Source of the DNA: Engraulis encrasicolus
Lineage: Eukaryota > Chordata > Actinopteri > Clupeiformes > Engraulidae
Length of the DNA stretch: 64,000 nucleotides
Direction: 5' to 3'
NCBI RefSeq assembly: GCF_034702125.1
Contig: NC_085866.1
Location: 13,013,064 to 13,077,063, forward strand
Shown here: in pieces, positions 1 to 39,305 of the stretch
Numbering within the stretch: position 1 is the first letter of the stretch
How the letters are laid out: every line of letters starts with the position of its first letter
Made by a program: the position numbers and the translations under genes
Notes under the pieces: model-generated
The model's input: only the letters and a program-made list of their open reading frames with translations
Database searches by the model: none
Told to the model about the DNA's origin: nothing

Positions 1-480
1 ATGGCTTTGTTTTTTCAAGGTTAGGTCAAACGATTGCAGATGCTAAATGCTAAATTGCAGCGTTTTTGCATAACGCGCCAAAAATTGTGTCTGCGTGCCG
101 TGCAGTGGCCAGCGATTATCACCGTGACCTCTCTTCCGGTCGTGAGTTGTGGCTCACAGTGATGATTATTACAGACACTACTGTAGCCTTGTTCTGTCTG
201 GTCATGTCCTCAAAAATAAACGAATAAATCCCATCCCACCCATCAAATTTCTTTTTCTTTTTTTTCAAAAAGAAATCTGGTGACGAGTGCTTCTTTATTC
301 ATTTATTTTTTGAGATTTGAGTTCATTCATTGACAAAGTCAAGCACCCAGTGTAGAGAATTAGACTACAATGTGTTTAGCGTGCTTCCTGGTCCTTCAGT
401 GAGTGGTCATGTCCTCTCAGTAGCTCACCTGAAGAACAGATTGAGGTTAGTCCTAGTCATTTGAAGTGGAGCATTGCAGG
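1..480. other. No gene seen (left edge)
   Basis: Non-repetitive, moderately AT-rich DNA with no convincing exon or repeat structure. It lies upstream of the first iqsec1 exon I can support, so it could be upstream flank or an intron of a longer isoform whose first exon is outside the window. Confidence 0.5.
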
Positions 481-487
481 AAGCAGG

Positions 488-810
488 GTTTGTGTGTGCG
501 TGTGTGCGTGTGTGCGTGCGCGTCTTCGTGTGCGTGTGCACGTGCGTGCGCGTGCGTGTGCGTGCGTGCGCGTGCGTGCGCGTGCGTGCGTGCGCGTGCG
601 TGCGTGTGTGTGTGTGAGTGTGTGTATGTGTGTGACCGGTTTTGTGCTCTGGCGGTGGGGGAATGGGGAACTGAGGTGGAGCAAGTATACAGATCAGAGG
701 TGGTGAAATCTACCTCACTGTGTGTCTGTGCCTGTGTCGGTGCGTGTGCGTTTGCACGTGCGTCTGTGTCTGTGTGTGTTTGTGTGCGTGCGTGTGTGTG
801 TGTTTGTGGT
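488..810. repeat. Degenerate (GT)n/(GCGT)n microsatellite
   Basis: Two blocks (about 488-641 and 719-809) of alternating TG and TGCG units separated by unique sequence. Alternating purine-pyrimidine DNA rich in CG steps is a Z-DNA-prone composition. The open frames through it encode only Cys/Val or His/Thr repeats and are not genes. Confidence 0.9.
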
Positions 811-1002
811 CTCACGGTCAGGGAGAGGACACCAGCAAACGACTCAAGCATGCCTCTAGTTCACATCTTAGCAGGCTCTCCCTGACTTTAGCTACAATAA
901 ACACATTACCAGAACCACCCCTCTTTTGACAGCTTGGAAAAAAGGCGTCACTTTTTTTCTCTCGATTTTTCGAACGATTTTTTCCCCCCTCTCGCAGCTG
1001 TC

Positions 1003-1187
<185 letters not shown>

Positions 1188-1370
1188 GTGTGTGTGAGCG
1201 TTCGTGTGGTTAACACACACATGGGAGCCTAATTATTGTCAATGCTTGACTTTGATTTGTGAACACACACAGGCAAAAAAGCAACGCCTTGCTTTCACAT
1301 AGGCAATGCTTTCACATACTGTAGGCAAGATTCAAAATCAGATACTAATTATAGACCTGCCTGTTTTACA

Positions 1371-1371
1371 G

Positions 1372-1413
<42 letters not shown>

Positions 1414-1414
1414 G

Positions 1415-1462
<48 letters not shown>

Positions 1463-1527
1463 CACACACGCGCACACACACACACACACTCACAAACGCA
1501 CACTCACAAACACACACACACACACAG
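1371..1527. repeat. (CA)n microsatellite with CG interruptions
   Basis: CA dinucleotides interrupted by CACG units. It lies about 200 bp from the TG repeat at 1004-1187 in the opposite orientation, so the two could pair as an imperfect inverted repeat. Confidence 0.9.
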
Positions 1528-1991
1528 CAGACGGAGCACAAACGACAGACACTGTCACTTTTTTTCTGACGGCTGACGGAAGGCTGCTAGGCAATATACA
1601 GTATACAGAGAGAAGAGCAAATGAAGAGCTCTTTTCCAAAATGAGATATATCCATTTTATAGAATGTTGGGAAATTGACATTTTTGTATTGGGCATTCCG
1701 TTGAATTGCATTACAAAATGCATTTTATAGAGGTTTAAAAAGCATGTTCTCAAAACATTTGAATGGCAAGAATTTACACATAGATGATAGGACTACTTAC
1801 GTATCAGTCAATTCCAATATTAAAATGCAAAAAGTCAAAAATGGTATGGATATAGCGTTTTGGAAAAGAGCTCTTCAAATAGAGAGGGGAAATGAAAGCA
1901 CATTGCTCACACTGCCCATCAAAGCGCTCCCTTGCGACCGGCTGCCAAGCGGCTCTGTTGATTGGCCAAATGGAACCGAGGGAGGTAGTAG

Positions 1992-2040
1992 TAGGGCTGG
2001 GCGATATGGAAAAAAAACATATCACGATATGGATTACTAC
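1992..2040. mobile_element. Fragment of the hAT-like element seen complete at 9138
   Basis: About 48 bp begin with the same terminus (TAGGGCTGGGCGATATGG), continue with the same ATATCACGATATGGATTACT-type sequence, and then break off. The opposite terminus is absent, so this is a truncated copy. Confidence 0.7.
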
Positions 2041-2611
2041 CCGTAGGCTACTGAAGGCTACCCGAGGGCTACTTTTGTTCAAAATCCTCTACTGATGTTT
2101 TGGCATCATTCTCAAATCACACTATTATTAAATGATAATTTGCTTATAGGTTATAAAGAAAAAATAATCACATTTAAATTAAGAAAAGCATTAACTGTGA
2201 CTAAAATCTGGTAGTCATCACTGTTTAATAACATCCTTGGTGGGCACCTCAGAAGCTCCTGGAGGGCTACCTGGCGCCCGCGGGCACCACGTTGGTGACA
2301 CCTGGCATAGAAGAATGCAGGTGGCGGGCTGGAGAGGCGGTAGTCCGTCCCCCTGGCATCATTGGCAGCTGAGCTGAGCTGAGCTGCGCTGCGCTCCCTC
2401 CTGCTAGGTGTTGATGCAGCTCCAGGATGGTGCGACGGATGGTTGGTGCTGCACACCACACGAGTGCCAGAGCAGATGGGAGAAGGGGAGAAGCGGCTGC
2501 CCAAACTGACATTATGTAACGCAGAGTGTGAAGTCGCCCAGCAGCTCTGCTGCGTTACTGCTGCAGTCGCATTTGGTATCTGTCTGTCTGTCTGACTGTC
2601 TGTATCAGCGC

Positions 2612-2770
2612 CAGGGACGGAGCTATAGGGAGGGCGAGCAGGGCATTTGCCCCTGGGTCCAGGGCACTCTTGCATTGCTGGTGGGGACCCAATTGTGATA
2701 TTGTCAGGTCATGTAGGGGGTCCGATAAGCATTTCGCCCTAGGGCCCTGTGTACAATTGTTCCGCTACTG
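2612..2770. mobile_element. hAT-like MITE, 159 bp, family of 52516
   Basis: It starts CAGGGACGGAGCTATAGGG and ends GTTCCGCTACTG. Ends, internal sequence and exact length match the copy at 52516-52674. The flanking 8-mers agree at 5 of 8 positions, with only transitions differing, consistent with an old target-site duplication. Confidence 0.7.
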
Positions 2771-3880
2771 ATTGGTGCATGTCTATCAGTGCATGTAGTT
2801 TTGTTTTACTATGTACTTGTCTATGGATGTGTGTCAGTTATCACTTTTGTTTGAGTGACTGTGTGGGCATGCTCATGCTCTCTACCGGCATGTGCCTGTC
2901 TGTTTAAAAACCCTGTACAGCACATCAGTAGAGTGCTAAGAGTGCTCCTTCACGCTGCCCTCAGAAATCACTCTTGTATCAGAGGACTCCCAGCCAATGA
3001 CTGTCTCTCAGCCTCTGCACTTGACATCTAATACTCATTCCAGCAGAGAGATATGACGAGACGCTTTCATTTTGATGTGCGGTACCTCTGACTGAGTGAG
3101 CAGGAATAGTAATGGGACCTCTAGCAGTGTGTGTGTAGGAAGAGTCCTGTCAGCTTAATGCTGTAACATAATTAGGAAACTAGCTTTTGATGACTGTTGG
3201 GAAAGGAGGACGAGCATATTTGTTTCAGATGTCAGCGCTTATGTATACATTTGTGTATGTACGCAGTGAGTGAGTCTGCAAGTTCTTTAAAAAGCACTGG
3301 CATTATCCTGTTAGGCCCACGTTGTTAGGCAGGCAGTGAGCAAACATTGCTGAGCGTCTGTCATTGGTAAGTAGATCACATTTCCAGAGCGAGGGCCTTG
3401 TTTCTCCGACTCACTCTGTACGTACTGCAGAATGGGCCACTGAGAGGCCGCTGACCATTTTAGGCGGCCGGCCGTGGACTACACAAATCAAAGAAAGGCG
3501 TGGAGCGTTTACATTGGAGGTGAGGTCAGCTCACTTTATTTCCTGTTCAGAGAGAGAGAGAGAAGGAGAGAAGGAGAGAGACTGTGTGGTGAAATGAAAG
3601 AGACAACTTTCTTCACAGACACAAGCCTGTTTTGCTTGTTTTGGATGACAGATCATGGATTAAACATCCCTCTTTGTGTCTTTTTTGATGTGGCGCTGCG
3701 CTTTTAAGAAATTGATGAGCTAAGCGACTGAAATGTCAATAACCAGGATAAGCAGACATGACGTCAGTGTTATTGGTAAGCCATTCGTCACGGGGATCAC
3801 TTTCATCAGTGTAGACTTTGCCTGCCGCCTTCGCATCGCTCCCGGGGAAGGCTGCCCTTTGAGCTTCTCCGCCGAGCGCA
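2771..3880. other. iqsec1: Region upstream of the first supported iqsec1 exon
   Basis: About 1.1 kb without a recognisable exon. It contains a short GA-rich run near 3551-3580 and becomes GC-richer just before the ATG at 3881, as expected of an alternative promoter or 5'UTR. No TATA box was recognised. A transcription start cannot be placed from sequence alone. Confidence 0.35.
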
Positions 3881-31149
<27,269 letters not shown>

Positions 31150-32105
31150 CACCCGTGCCTAGGCTGACGCTGACGCTGAGGAAGGCGTCAAGTGTTTGGG
31201 TGTCCAGTATCGGACGGGCAGACAGACAGACAGGCACACAGACAGATAAAGACGGTCGTGTCGGTGTCGCTGTGTGTGTGTGTGAGTGAGTGCGTGAGTG
31301 ACCGGGCCGCTGTGATGCTGCAGCTGTGGTGCACTGTCTCCTCCCATTCAGCAGGGGGAGCTGATGGCCCGCTGCAAACCTGCAGGTTTCCCCAAAACCA
31401 ACCAAGCTAAAGCAAAAAGTCAAAGACTACTAACAGCTATCTCCAACTCCTGCCTGACTGTCCCTCATCTCTCCAAAAAGGATGCTCTCCCTCCCTCTGC
31501 CTCTACACTTCCTGTTTTGTTTTTGTTTGTTTGTTTGTTTTTTTTCATTCATGTTCTGCTGTAGTTCTGGCTTGAATCGCCCGTTTCTCTCTCAGCAGTA
31601 CAGTAGGTATGTGTTGCCCAGGTCCCTTCTTCAACCAAAGCTTACCATCATCATCATCTAGCGCACTTCTCCCCCTGAAGCACCACATCACTATGTCCCG
31701 TCTCCATCCATACTCCAGTCAAGTCATCATCATCTACAGCCCTCCGACCATCAGGGGGAACAACAACACAGGTGGGAAAGGCATGTAGTAGAAACATGGC
31801 TTATAACTCTCACCTGTTTTTGGAAGCAGCTTGCGTTTTTATTTAATTTTTTTGTTGTTTTAAGTGCTTTTTGTATGTTACTCACTGTAGGAATTTAATG
31901 TATTGCAAGAGAAAAAGCGATGTTATCATTTCACAGTCAGTGACGAGACCGAAAACAAAACAAAACAAGACAAAAACAAAAAAAAAGATTAACATCAGTG
32001 TTACGTCTGTCACAAAAGTAGTCGTTCTAGTACTGTATTTACCGTGGATGACAGCTTTGTATGTTGTCTCTTAGCAATCATAAATAAATGTGCCAACTAT
32101 TAATG
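31150..32105 (+). other. iqsec1: iqsec1 3'UTR, at least to the first strong poly(A) signal
   Basis: AT-rich sequence after the stop, with AATAAA at 32083-32088. Further AATAAA copies occur at about 33148 and beyond, so a longer UTR is possible. The cleavage site is inferred. Confidence 0.6.
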
Positions 32106-34720
32106 CATTATCTATTTAGTCAAGATTGCTTTGTGTACAGTATATTGTGCGTAAAGTATTTTGTAGTATACTTCCAATTGCAACCATTGTTATAATTGTT
32201 CTATAAAATCTGTAAAAAAAAGATTGAATTTTCTCAGAGTTCCATGGTCACAGGGGTGTTGGAAGACTACATTAGAGAATGGACATTAGAATGAGCAGTT
32301 AGGGCTTTTTGAAGTGAAAATGGGAGTTTACATATACACACACGTCTCATCAGGCATAGAAGACTGTTTATAGACTGAAAAATAGCTGTGGCTGCTATGG
32401 CAGGGAGATGTACTACAAGGGCCTAAGAAAACCAATACGATAAGGCAGTTGATGGTGATAAAGCAGTTGATTGGGTTGCTGGGTAATGAAGGAAGGGCTG
32501 TTCTGGCATTGCTATGCTGACAGCCTATACGGCTCTGGCCATCTTGTGCTGGCAATGCTACTATAAGCTTTCAAAGAACACAGGGCCCTAGTAATCACTC
32601 TGCAGTACTTGCATTCTTGACTGACACATATCTCTATAATCGTTTTCGTTTTCCTTTTTTTTGTATTTTAGTTATCAATGATTTAATGATTACAAATGTT
32701 TTTCATTTAATATTAAATATTTGTTGCTGAATATTTAATAGTAAATATAAATGGTTTTTTTTTCCTTTTTTTCTATTTCCTACCATCCACAAAACCCTTA
32801 CAGGGCCAGTGACTGAAAATAGTTCTTAGTTATTTTCTATGGATTATTCATTTTTATCAGCTCATGTGCAATATGTTTATATTGATTTCATGTTGGAACT
32901 CTCACGTTATCATTTAAAGGACTCTTATCTTATTTTGATGTTTTGTTGAGATTGTTTTATGTTTTGTTTGTTTATTTGTTTCATTTTCAGTATCATAGCT
33001 TTCTGTGGATTAAAAAAACATGTCCTCATTTTTGAGAGACTTTCTCTTCTGGAATTCATCAGAATGTCAATTAAGTGATGATGATAAAATGCATGTCATT
33101 TGTTATTGATGTGAGGCCATTGTTGGTGTATTTATTTATTTTGCTAAAATAAATCAGTGTTACCATAGCAACTAAGTGCAATCATCCCCCCCAAAAAATC
33201 TGGCACTTATCCTCAGTGTTAGACTCATCGTGAGTTGTCCTAAAAGACATTCAAATGAATGGTTCAGGTAAACAAGCGTGACCATTTGCACACAGTACAG
33301 TTTGAATGAGGGTGCAATTTTTACTGCATCATATAAAAAGCACATGACAGACTTTTATTTTCCATACTTATACATAAGTAAACTACAGCTGGAGTATAGA
33401 TATGGATGCAGAAGTCTATTGAAGGATTATTTAAATCACAAAATCAACACTACAGTACAATATTCACAGGACTAGGCGTCATACAAGGAGTAGTTTATGG
33501 TGTGTTGGTTTGTTCAAAGATATCACACAAATTTTCAAACTTAGCATTCATTTCTTCATGAAAGTTGTCTTCATAGAAACAAAATATCACAATAACAGGA
33601 AGTGGGAGACGGTATGTTTTTTTCTCTCTCTCTCTCTCTCTTTGGGAAATTATCTCTTGAATGTCTTTTTTAATAATGTCTGATTTATTTTTTATGATCA
33701 CGAGAGGTGACGATGTAAAAACTGATGGAAAATGGTCTAAGTCTATTTGATTGATGATGTCTTGTTCCAACTAATGCCAGTGGTCACCTTGCCCCAACAA
33801 AGCACTGCATGTAAAAAAACAATGCATCCTGTTCCTATAACTCACTGTGAGCAGACTTAAACCTCTGCCTCTCTTTAAGACTTTTATCCTTTCCCTTTTG
33901 ATTTTTGGTCAAATATTTTTCGGTTTTATTTTGTCATGCTCTGAGTTGTGACTTGCAGTTCTATTGTGAAATGGTATGTTACTGACGATCGGCATGCAGT
34001 TAACATAGCTAGTTTCAGCTCCACTCCACCGTGTAACAATAATAATAATAAAAACGGGGCCCTTGACTCGAGCTCCTTTTTAGGCTGTGCGTCAAGGGCG
34101 CCCCCTGTTGTAAATAACTGATCAGGGAGACAGAGGTAGACGTTTCTGATGGGGTTTTGTTGAGGGCATGCGAGTCAGGTGGCAGTGGCACAGCTGTATG
34201 GATCAGGGGACCAAGTGGGTAAAAATGTGCTTGTAATGTACATACGATGTAAATAAATATACAGGAAATATATATTAAAAAAATAAATATATCAGTAAGC
34301 ATTACGTTAAGTGCACAGTCATATCAAAGAGTGTATTTCTGTCTTCTCTGAAGAGGGAGAAACAAAAATCTAGCCTGTCTCTGCTTCCATTTGTTTTGGA
34401 CGATATGCCATTGTGGATTATATTAAAAAAAAACAGACTGTTGATTGGGATCACTGCCTCGCTCAGTTTCATGCACACAAGCTGCTACTGTTCTCGCTCT
34501 GGACACCACATCTTCACACATTACACGAAGGACAGAGGAAGTTCAAAAGTGCTCTCATCGTTATCTGCATTCTGTTTGTAAGTGGTCTAAGACAAAAAAA
34601 AAAAATCTCATCAATGTAAAAGTTCGACTGTGACGATGTTGAGAACGCAAAAATAAAACCAATATATGAGTTAAAATATATGTCTCTCTCAATTTGTGCC
34701 AAAGGGATTGTATACTGATA
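32106..34720. other. AT-rich intergenic or extended 3'UTR, no gene seen
   Basis: About 2.6 kb, strongly AT-rich, with poly-T runs and a short (CT)n at 33622-33640. No exon, RNA gene or transposon ends were recognised. Alternative poly(A) signals suggest part may belong to a long iqsec1 3'UTR. Confidence 0.5.
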
Positions 34721-34721
34721 G

Positions 34722-34870
34722 AAGCCATGGCCTAGTGGTTAAGGAGATGGGCTTTAGATCAGACGGTTGCAGGTTTGAATCCCCCCTTCCACTCTCTGGC
34801 TGGATTCCAATCTGCGGACTTCCGTCCTCCCTTGCTCATTTGCCTGCTTGTGACCCCATGATGATGTCAC
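34722..34870 (+). mobile_element. tRNA-derived SINE
   Basis: A-box-like TGGCCTAGTGGTTAAGG and B-box-like GGTTTGAATCC sit 32-33 bp apart, as in RNA polymerase III promoters. The 5' tRNA-like head is followed by an unrelated body. It appears to adjoin, or be interrupted by, the MITE at 34801. Confidence 0.8.
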
Positions 34871-35062
34871 TGACGTGACGAAAGAAAATTATTTCAATAT
34901 CTTGCAAAAGTTATGTCATTTTCTCATTTGCAGTTGGGATGGTGAATGAAAAACAGTCCCCTTAAAGTTGTTGTGGCTAGGCCACTTTATTGTTTTCTCC
35001 ACGGAGGCAGGTTGAGGCCACAAGCACAAGTGGAGGACGGGAGTGTGCATATTGCAATACAC
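34801..35062. mobile_element. MITE, family of 57418
   Basis: It starts TGGATTCCAATCTGCGGAC and ends GTGTGCATATTGCAATA, with internal AATTATTTCAATATCTTGCAAAAG and TTTTCTCCACGGAGG shared with the copy at 57418-57715. The left end overlaps the SINE 3' part, so the boundary is uncertain. Confidence 0.7.
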
Positions 35063-35656
35063 ACCATATCTCACACTATGGCTGAGGTGCCCTAGTGTAA
35101 GGTTAACCCCACAAGGACTGTAATCAATACCATGTAAAACACCTGTAAGTCACCTTGGATTAAAAAAAGTGTCTGCTAAGTGTAATGTAATGAATACCAT
35201 GGTAAAACTGGTTGTTCAAAACCAGCAGTCTCTTCTCTCTGAGCTCTAGTCACCAACACAGAGGCCTCAATACAAGACCTGGCTAAATGAGAACAGATTC
35301 ATTTACTTTACAAATGTAGTCTTGGGACTACAATGTAGTCTTGGGACTAGTGAAAGATTACACAGTCCAACTGATGCGAGAAGCTTATGCCAGGTATATG
35401 AACAAATAGAAAGAAAACAAAGTCCAGTCACAAAAAGCCACCGCCGAAGTCTCTCCCATGCAGCAACGTAGGCATGCAGGCCTAAAATGACGCAGTAAGA
35501 TTATGCATGCCATGGCCTCAGTGACATGCTCACATGGGTGATTTCCAGGGATGCTGCTGCCCTTATGCAGGTCTGCAGAGGGTGATACCCTTATCTCACC
35601 ACAGCCCAGGGGTCTCCCTCAGGTCACGTGACCAGCAGAGAGCCGTCACTGATGGG

Positions 35657-36056
35657 CAGGGCCACTGACAGCTTTCCCTGGGCTTAGGACAAAGTCATCT
35701 GAACGGGCCCCCTACCCAATAAATGAAGAGTTCAAATGCAAAACCCTCTAACTCCATTTCTGAAGACCTGCACTTCTGTATCTTTAGAGAACACCGTTGT
35801 TGGTTTGCTTTACAATGATGTGCTTGATAATACATATAAATAATTATATGACATAAATTAAATAAAAAATATGCAATTTTGATAGCTTTGTCTTAAATAA
35901 TAATGAATTAAGATTATTTTCTGAAAAGGCACTTAGGGGGTTTGCATCTGACCTCTTCATATGCAATATAATGGGGACCCAATTCTGGGGCCCCTATCTC
36001 CCTGGGCCCGGGACAACATACCCCTATGTCCCCCCCCCCCCCTGCCGACGGGCCTG
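35657..36056. mobile_element. hAT-type MITE, 400 bp, with perfect 8-bp TSD
   Basis: It starts CAGGGCCACTGACAGC and ends CTGCCGACGGGCCTG. CTGATGGG flanks both sides (35649-35656 and 36057-36064). Internal GGGCCCGGGACAACATACCCC is shared with 4477 and 17557, but this copy has a longer AT-rich middle. Confidence 0.93.
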
Positions 36057-36561
36057 CTGATGGGTGTGGTGGGCAATCCACACAGACAGTTGCGGACAGG
36101 GGCACCAGTCGACTGACGCCAGTCACCATTAGCTGCTGCTGCTGTTGCCAGTCTGTGGATTCTCTTTTTAATTTCTATTTCATTTGACCTTTATTTAACC
36201 AGAGAGGTCCCATTGAGGTAAAGTAAACCCTCTTCTTCCACAAAGTCCAATTAGGAACTTTTGTCTGAGGTAGTCTAAAACCATGAGAGGAGAAGAGGGA
36301 AATCACCTCTACATTGACTTCCAGCTGAAAGGTAAAGGTTAAATGCTCATCTGAGGCTGTATAACATATCTCCCACATGAAATTATACTTACTTAGAGTA
36401 CACCGACATACAGCTGGGATGGCGTTTGTTATTCGTTATTTACTCTTAAAAAATAAACAAAAACAAAAAAACTAACCCCTATTTGCAACTGCACTTGTTG
36501 TTCTGTATATTTCCTGTGCACTTTGTATTTGCTTGTGATTTTGGCTTGATTATGTCCTCTT

Positions 36562-36618
36562 TTGAAAGTCGCTTTGGTTAAAAAGAGTCTGCCAAATGCA
36601 ATGTAATGTAATGTAATG
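36562..36618. repeat. Dispersed repeat end, inverse of 20245
   Basis: GAAAGTCGCTTTGGTTAAAA...ATGCAATGTAATGTAATGTAATG is the reverse complement of the motif at 20245-20312. Confidence 0.7.
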
Positions 36619-37156
36619 GAAGCGGCCGTGTGATGTCCATACTTGTTTTTTTGTGCTTCTTCACATCAGACAGCTCTGGGGTAGGTTTGCTTGAGGATCA
36701 ACGGCCTTTTTTTAGAACTGTGTTCAGTTATGTAATGCTAGATACGTAGCCAACCCCTTGCAGTTGAGATTATTATTATGCATGACTCCTGAAGGTACAA
36801 ACTGCAATAGCTGAGTGGCAGCGATATGTTCTGCTGTTGCATTTTCTATTACAAACATTTTGTATAACCTTCAGTTTATTAAATCTTATTGCATTTTTTG
36901 AACCTGGTGATATTTAAGGTCCTTGACAGTGTTCACTCACACATATAAATATAAGAAAAGCAGAGATAGAAATTGGAGTAGTGCTAATATATGTAATTAT
37001 TATATCTGTTATTTTGCTTATATACGACCTATAGAGACATACTGTTTTGTAAGTTCTCAAAGTATTATGGCACACACACATGCCATCTATGCTGTAAACT
37101 CACAAATGCCTATATCCCTAATCAATACGGCCTAAATGTTGTCTGTTCTTGTAAAG

Positions 37157-37395
37157 TAGTGTTTCTCAACAGGGGAGGTACAGCCCCCAAGTGGGCACTG
37201 GGGAGCCCTAGGGTGGGTGTTGAGAAGGATACAGTTGAGAGGGGATGGTGCTTAGTTGTCATTGCGGGCATTAGTCCATTTACATGTTTTAATACTAAGG
37301 GGGGCGTTGGCAGGCTTATGATGAGTTCAAGGGGGCATTTGGAGGCTTACGATGAGATCAAGGGGGCGTTTGTTCAAAAAGGTTGATAAGCACTA
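37157..37395. mobile_element. hAT-type MITE, 239 bp, with perfect 8-bp TSD
   Basis: Termini TAGTGTTTCTCAACAGG and GGTTGATAAGCACTA, TSD TTGTAAAG on both sides (37149-37156 and 37396-37403). It lies just upstream of the GP-IX-like gene, ending about 170 bp before its start codon. Confidence 0.93.
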
Positions 37396-37567
37396 TTGTA
37401 AAGCATTCTTATTTGTGTCTGCAGGAGGCTTTTCAGTAGCCTGGGCGAAAAGCCGACTGTTGACTCCGATGTGCGGAGCCAAAATCTTTGGGTGGAGTAC
37501 ATAGGATGGCGTCGCGAGGCGAGCTTTTCACATACACATGCAAAGTATGCATATCTGTGGCCACAGG

Positions 37568-38290
37568 ATGTTGCTTGGTGTAGTGCTCCTCCTCCTCCTA
37601 CTCCTGGTGGACTCCTGGTGCTCTCCTCAAACCCTCTCCAGCCAGTGCCAGTGCTCCACTCTCCCGGCCGCCAAGCTGAAGGTCGACTGCACCGGCAATA
37701 GTCTCAGGAAGGCCCCCATACAAATCCCTGTGGACACCGCAGAGCTTCATTTACACGGCAACCTCCTCGCGAGCGTTCCTGCCGGGTATTTCGACCTGCT
37801 GCCGAACCTGAGGATGGCCAACCTGTCGGGGAACCCTTTTCACTGCGACTGCAGGATCGAGTACTTGCGCAGCTGGCTTCTGAAGAACAAGGCTCTGGTG
37901 CCGGAGCTGCCCACCTGCTCCAGCCCTCATTCTCTCAGGGGCAAAGTCATCACTGAACTGGACGACTCCCTCTTCTCTCCCTGCGATAAAGGACACGGCT
38001 CCCCATGCTCTGTTTACAATGTCATGTTGGGATTCATGCTTTGTGCCCTCAATGTGGCGTTGTTCTGGAGCCTTAAACTGGCAAAAGACTCGCCGTACAT
38101 TCTAGGGATTTATGAAAAGCACACTGGCTTTGAGGCCTCGTCTCTGAGGTCACGAAAGCCAAAGCACAAGACGAGGCCATCTTTAGGCTTTCTGAATGAG
38201 ACGGAGAGGCCTATACTTAACATGGACATACTCCCTCAAATAATGGATACTTTACACAGGAAACACAATATAAAGCTCAAAGAAGTATAA
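37568..38290 (+). CDS. gp9: Platelet glycoprotein IX / Ib-beta-like LRR membrane protein
   Basis: A 240-aa single-exon coding region. Signal peptide 1-17 (MLLGVVLLLLLLLVDSW). N-terminal LRR cap with Cys 27, 29 and 41. One leucine-rich repeat, about 58-90 (ELHLHGNLLASVPAGYFDLL). C-terminal cap NPFHCDCRIEYLRSWL with Cys 93, 95, 117 and 139. Transmembrane helix about 149-169, then a 71-residue basic cytoplasmic tail. The family forms the GPIb-IX-V receptor on platelets or fish thrombocytes. PVDTAEL, LRGK and the Cys at 147 next to the membrane resemble GPIb-beta (gp1bb). SVPAGYFDLLP and proximity to cnbp, as in human 3q21, favour gp9. An upstream in-frame ATG exists at 37538; I chose 37568 because it opens the signal peptide. 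The tail is longer than in human GPIX or GPIb-beta. Confidence 0.75.
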   Translation: MLLGVVLLLLLLLVDSWCSPQTLSSQCQCSTLPAAKLKVDCTGNSLRKAPIQIPVDTAELHLHGNLLASVPAGYFDLLPNLRMANLSGNPFHCDCRIEYLRSWLLKNKALVPELPTCSSPHSLRGKVITELDDSLFSPCDKGHGSPCSVYNVMLGFMLCALNVALFWSLKLAKDSPYILGIYEKHTGFEASSLRSRKPKHKTRPSLGFLNETERPILNMDILPQIMDTLHRKHNIKLKEV

Positions 38291-38407
38291 ACTGTCATAA
38301 TTTACTTAAAACATAAATATGTAGGCCAAGGATGGGCACACTCAGGCCCAGGGGCCACATGCGGCCTGCTGCTGAGCCATTTCATGTGGCCCGCAGAAAA
38401 CTTTTCA

Positions 38408-38595
38408 ATTAAAAGTGATGCTCACAGGCCCTACCGTGGCCTAACGGTAGGGCACTCATCTGCTATGCGGCCGACCAGGGTTCGATTCCCGGCCCGGGTC
38501 CTTTGCCAGCCCTTCCCCATCTCTCTCTCCCCACTTGCTTCCTGTCACCATCTTCACTATACTACCATAAATAAAGTAAAAAAGACCAAAAAATA
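38408..38595 (+). mobile_element. tRNA-derived SINE, full-length
   Basis: It has A box TGGCCTAACGGTAGGG, B box GGGTTCGATTCCC, a CT-rich body and the tail CACCATCTTCACT...CATAAATAAAGTAAAAAAGACC. It lies 118 bp past the gp9 stop on the same strand; its AATAAA could serve as a poly(A) signal for gp9 (inference). Confidence 0.9.
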
Positions 38596-39143
38596 AAAGT
38601 GATGCTCACGGAACTCTTAAAATAACTACTCAAGCTAGGGGTATTGTATGTTATACAGTAGGCTATTGCACAGTAAATACATTTCAGTGCAATTTTCAGG
38701 AATGACATGGCAAAAGTTATGCTACCCTACATTATTATGTGTTATTGACAGTCAAGTTGTTCTGTTGAGATCTGGCCCTTCGACCAATACTCTAAACCCA
38801 ATGTGGCCCTTGAGCCAAAATCATTGCCCACCCCTGGTGTGGGATATATTGGTATTAATATCATGAACCTGGATTGCCATGGGGCTCATAATAATGTTAG
38901 CTAGAGGCATCAGGTTATTAACATTACAATGCACTGATGTCTTAGAAGCAGTTAGTCCTATGGCCCAAAAAGAACAAGCAACATATTTTAGCTAAACATT
39001 ATATGGAATCAATGTAACTGTGTATATATGCTTCACCACATCTGCCCAATTTTGGAAAAGGCAATTGCAAAGATCCTGTTCATTCAGTGTTCTTCAACCC
39101 AAAACAAGCTGAGCTTGGGTTGAGTGAACTGACAAGTTAACAT
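38596..39143. other. Intergenic, no gene seen
   Basis: Unremarkable AT-rich DNA. The CCAATGTGGCCCTTGAGCC...CCCACCCCTGGTGTGGG segment near 38801-38841, and its counterpart GGATGGGCACACTCAGGCCC near 38330, look like the two ends of a repeat into which the SINE inserted. Confidence 0.4.
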
Positions 39144-39305
39144 GTGCCTCTTTTCCACTGCTGTTTTACTGGTAGGCCTACAGCTCGACCCAACATGACT
39201 TGGCCTCTACTTTTTGCTTTATGATTAAGCTGTGTCATGCCTTTTTCGAAAAGCAAAAAGTGTCGAGCTGTAAGCCTACTGGAAAACCCCAGTGGAAAAG
39301 AGACA
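39144..39305. mobile_element. MITE, family of 13373
   Basis: It starts TGCCTCTTTTCCACTGC and ends CCAGTGGAAAAGAGACA, with the CTACTTTTTGCTTT / AAAGCAAAAAGTG inverted core. Slightly shorter than the other two copies. Confidence 0.85.

Noticed and set aside
34722..34800. Possible tRNA gene
   Set aside because: A and B boxes are present, but the sequence does not form a clean cloverleaf with matching acceptor stem and continues into a SINE body.
38410..38490. Possible tRNA gene
   Set aside because: Same reasoning; a second copy of the same body and tail occurs at 7189, so it is a SINE.
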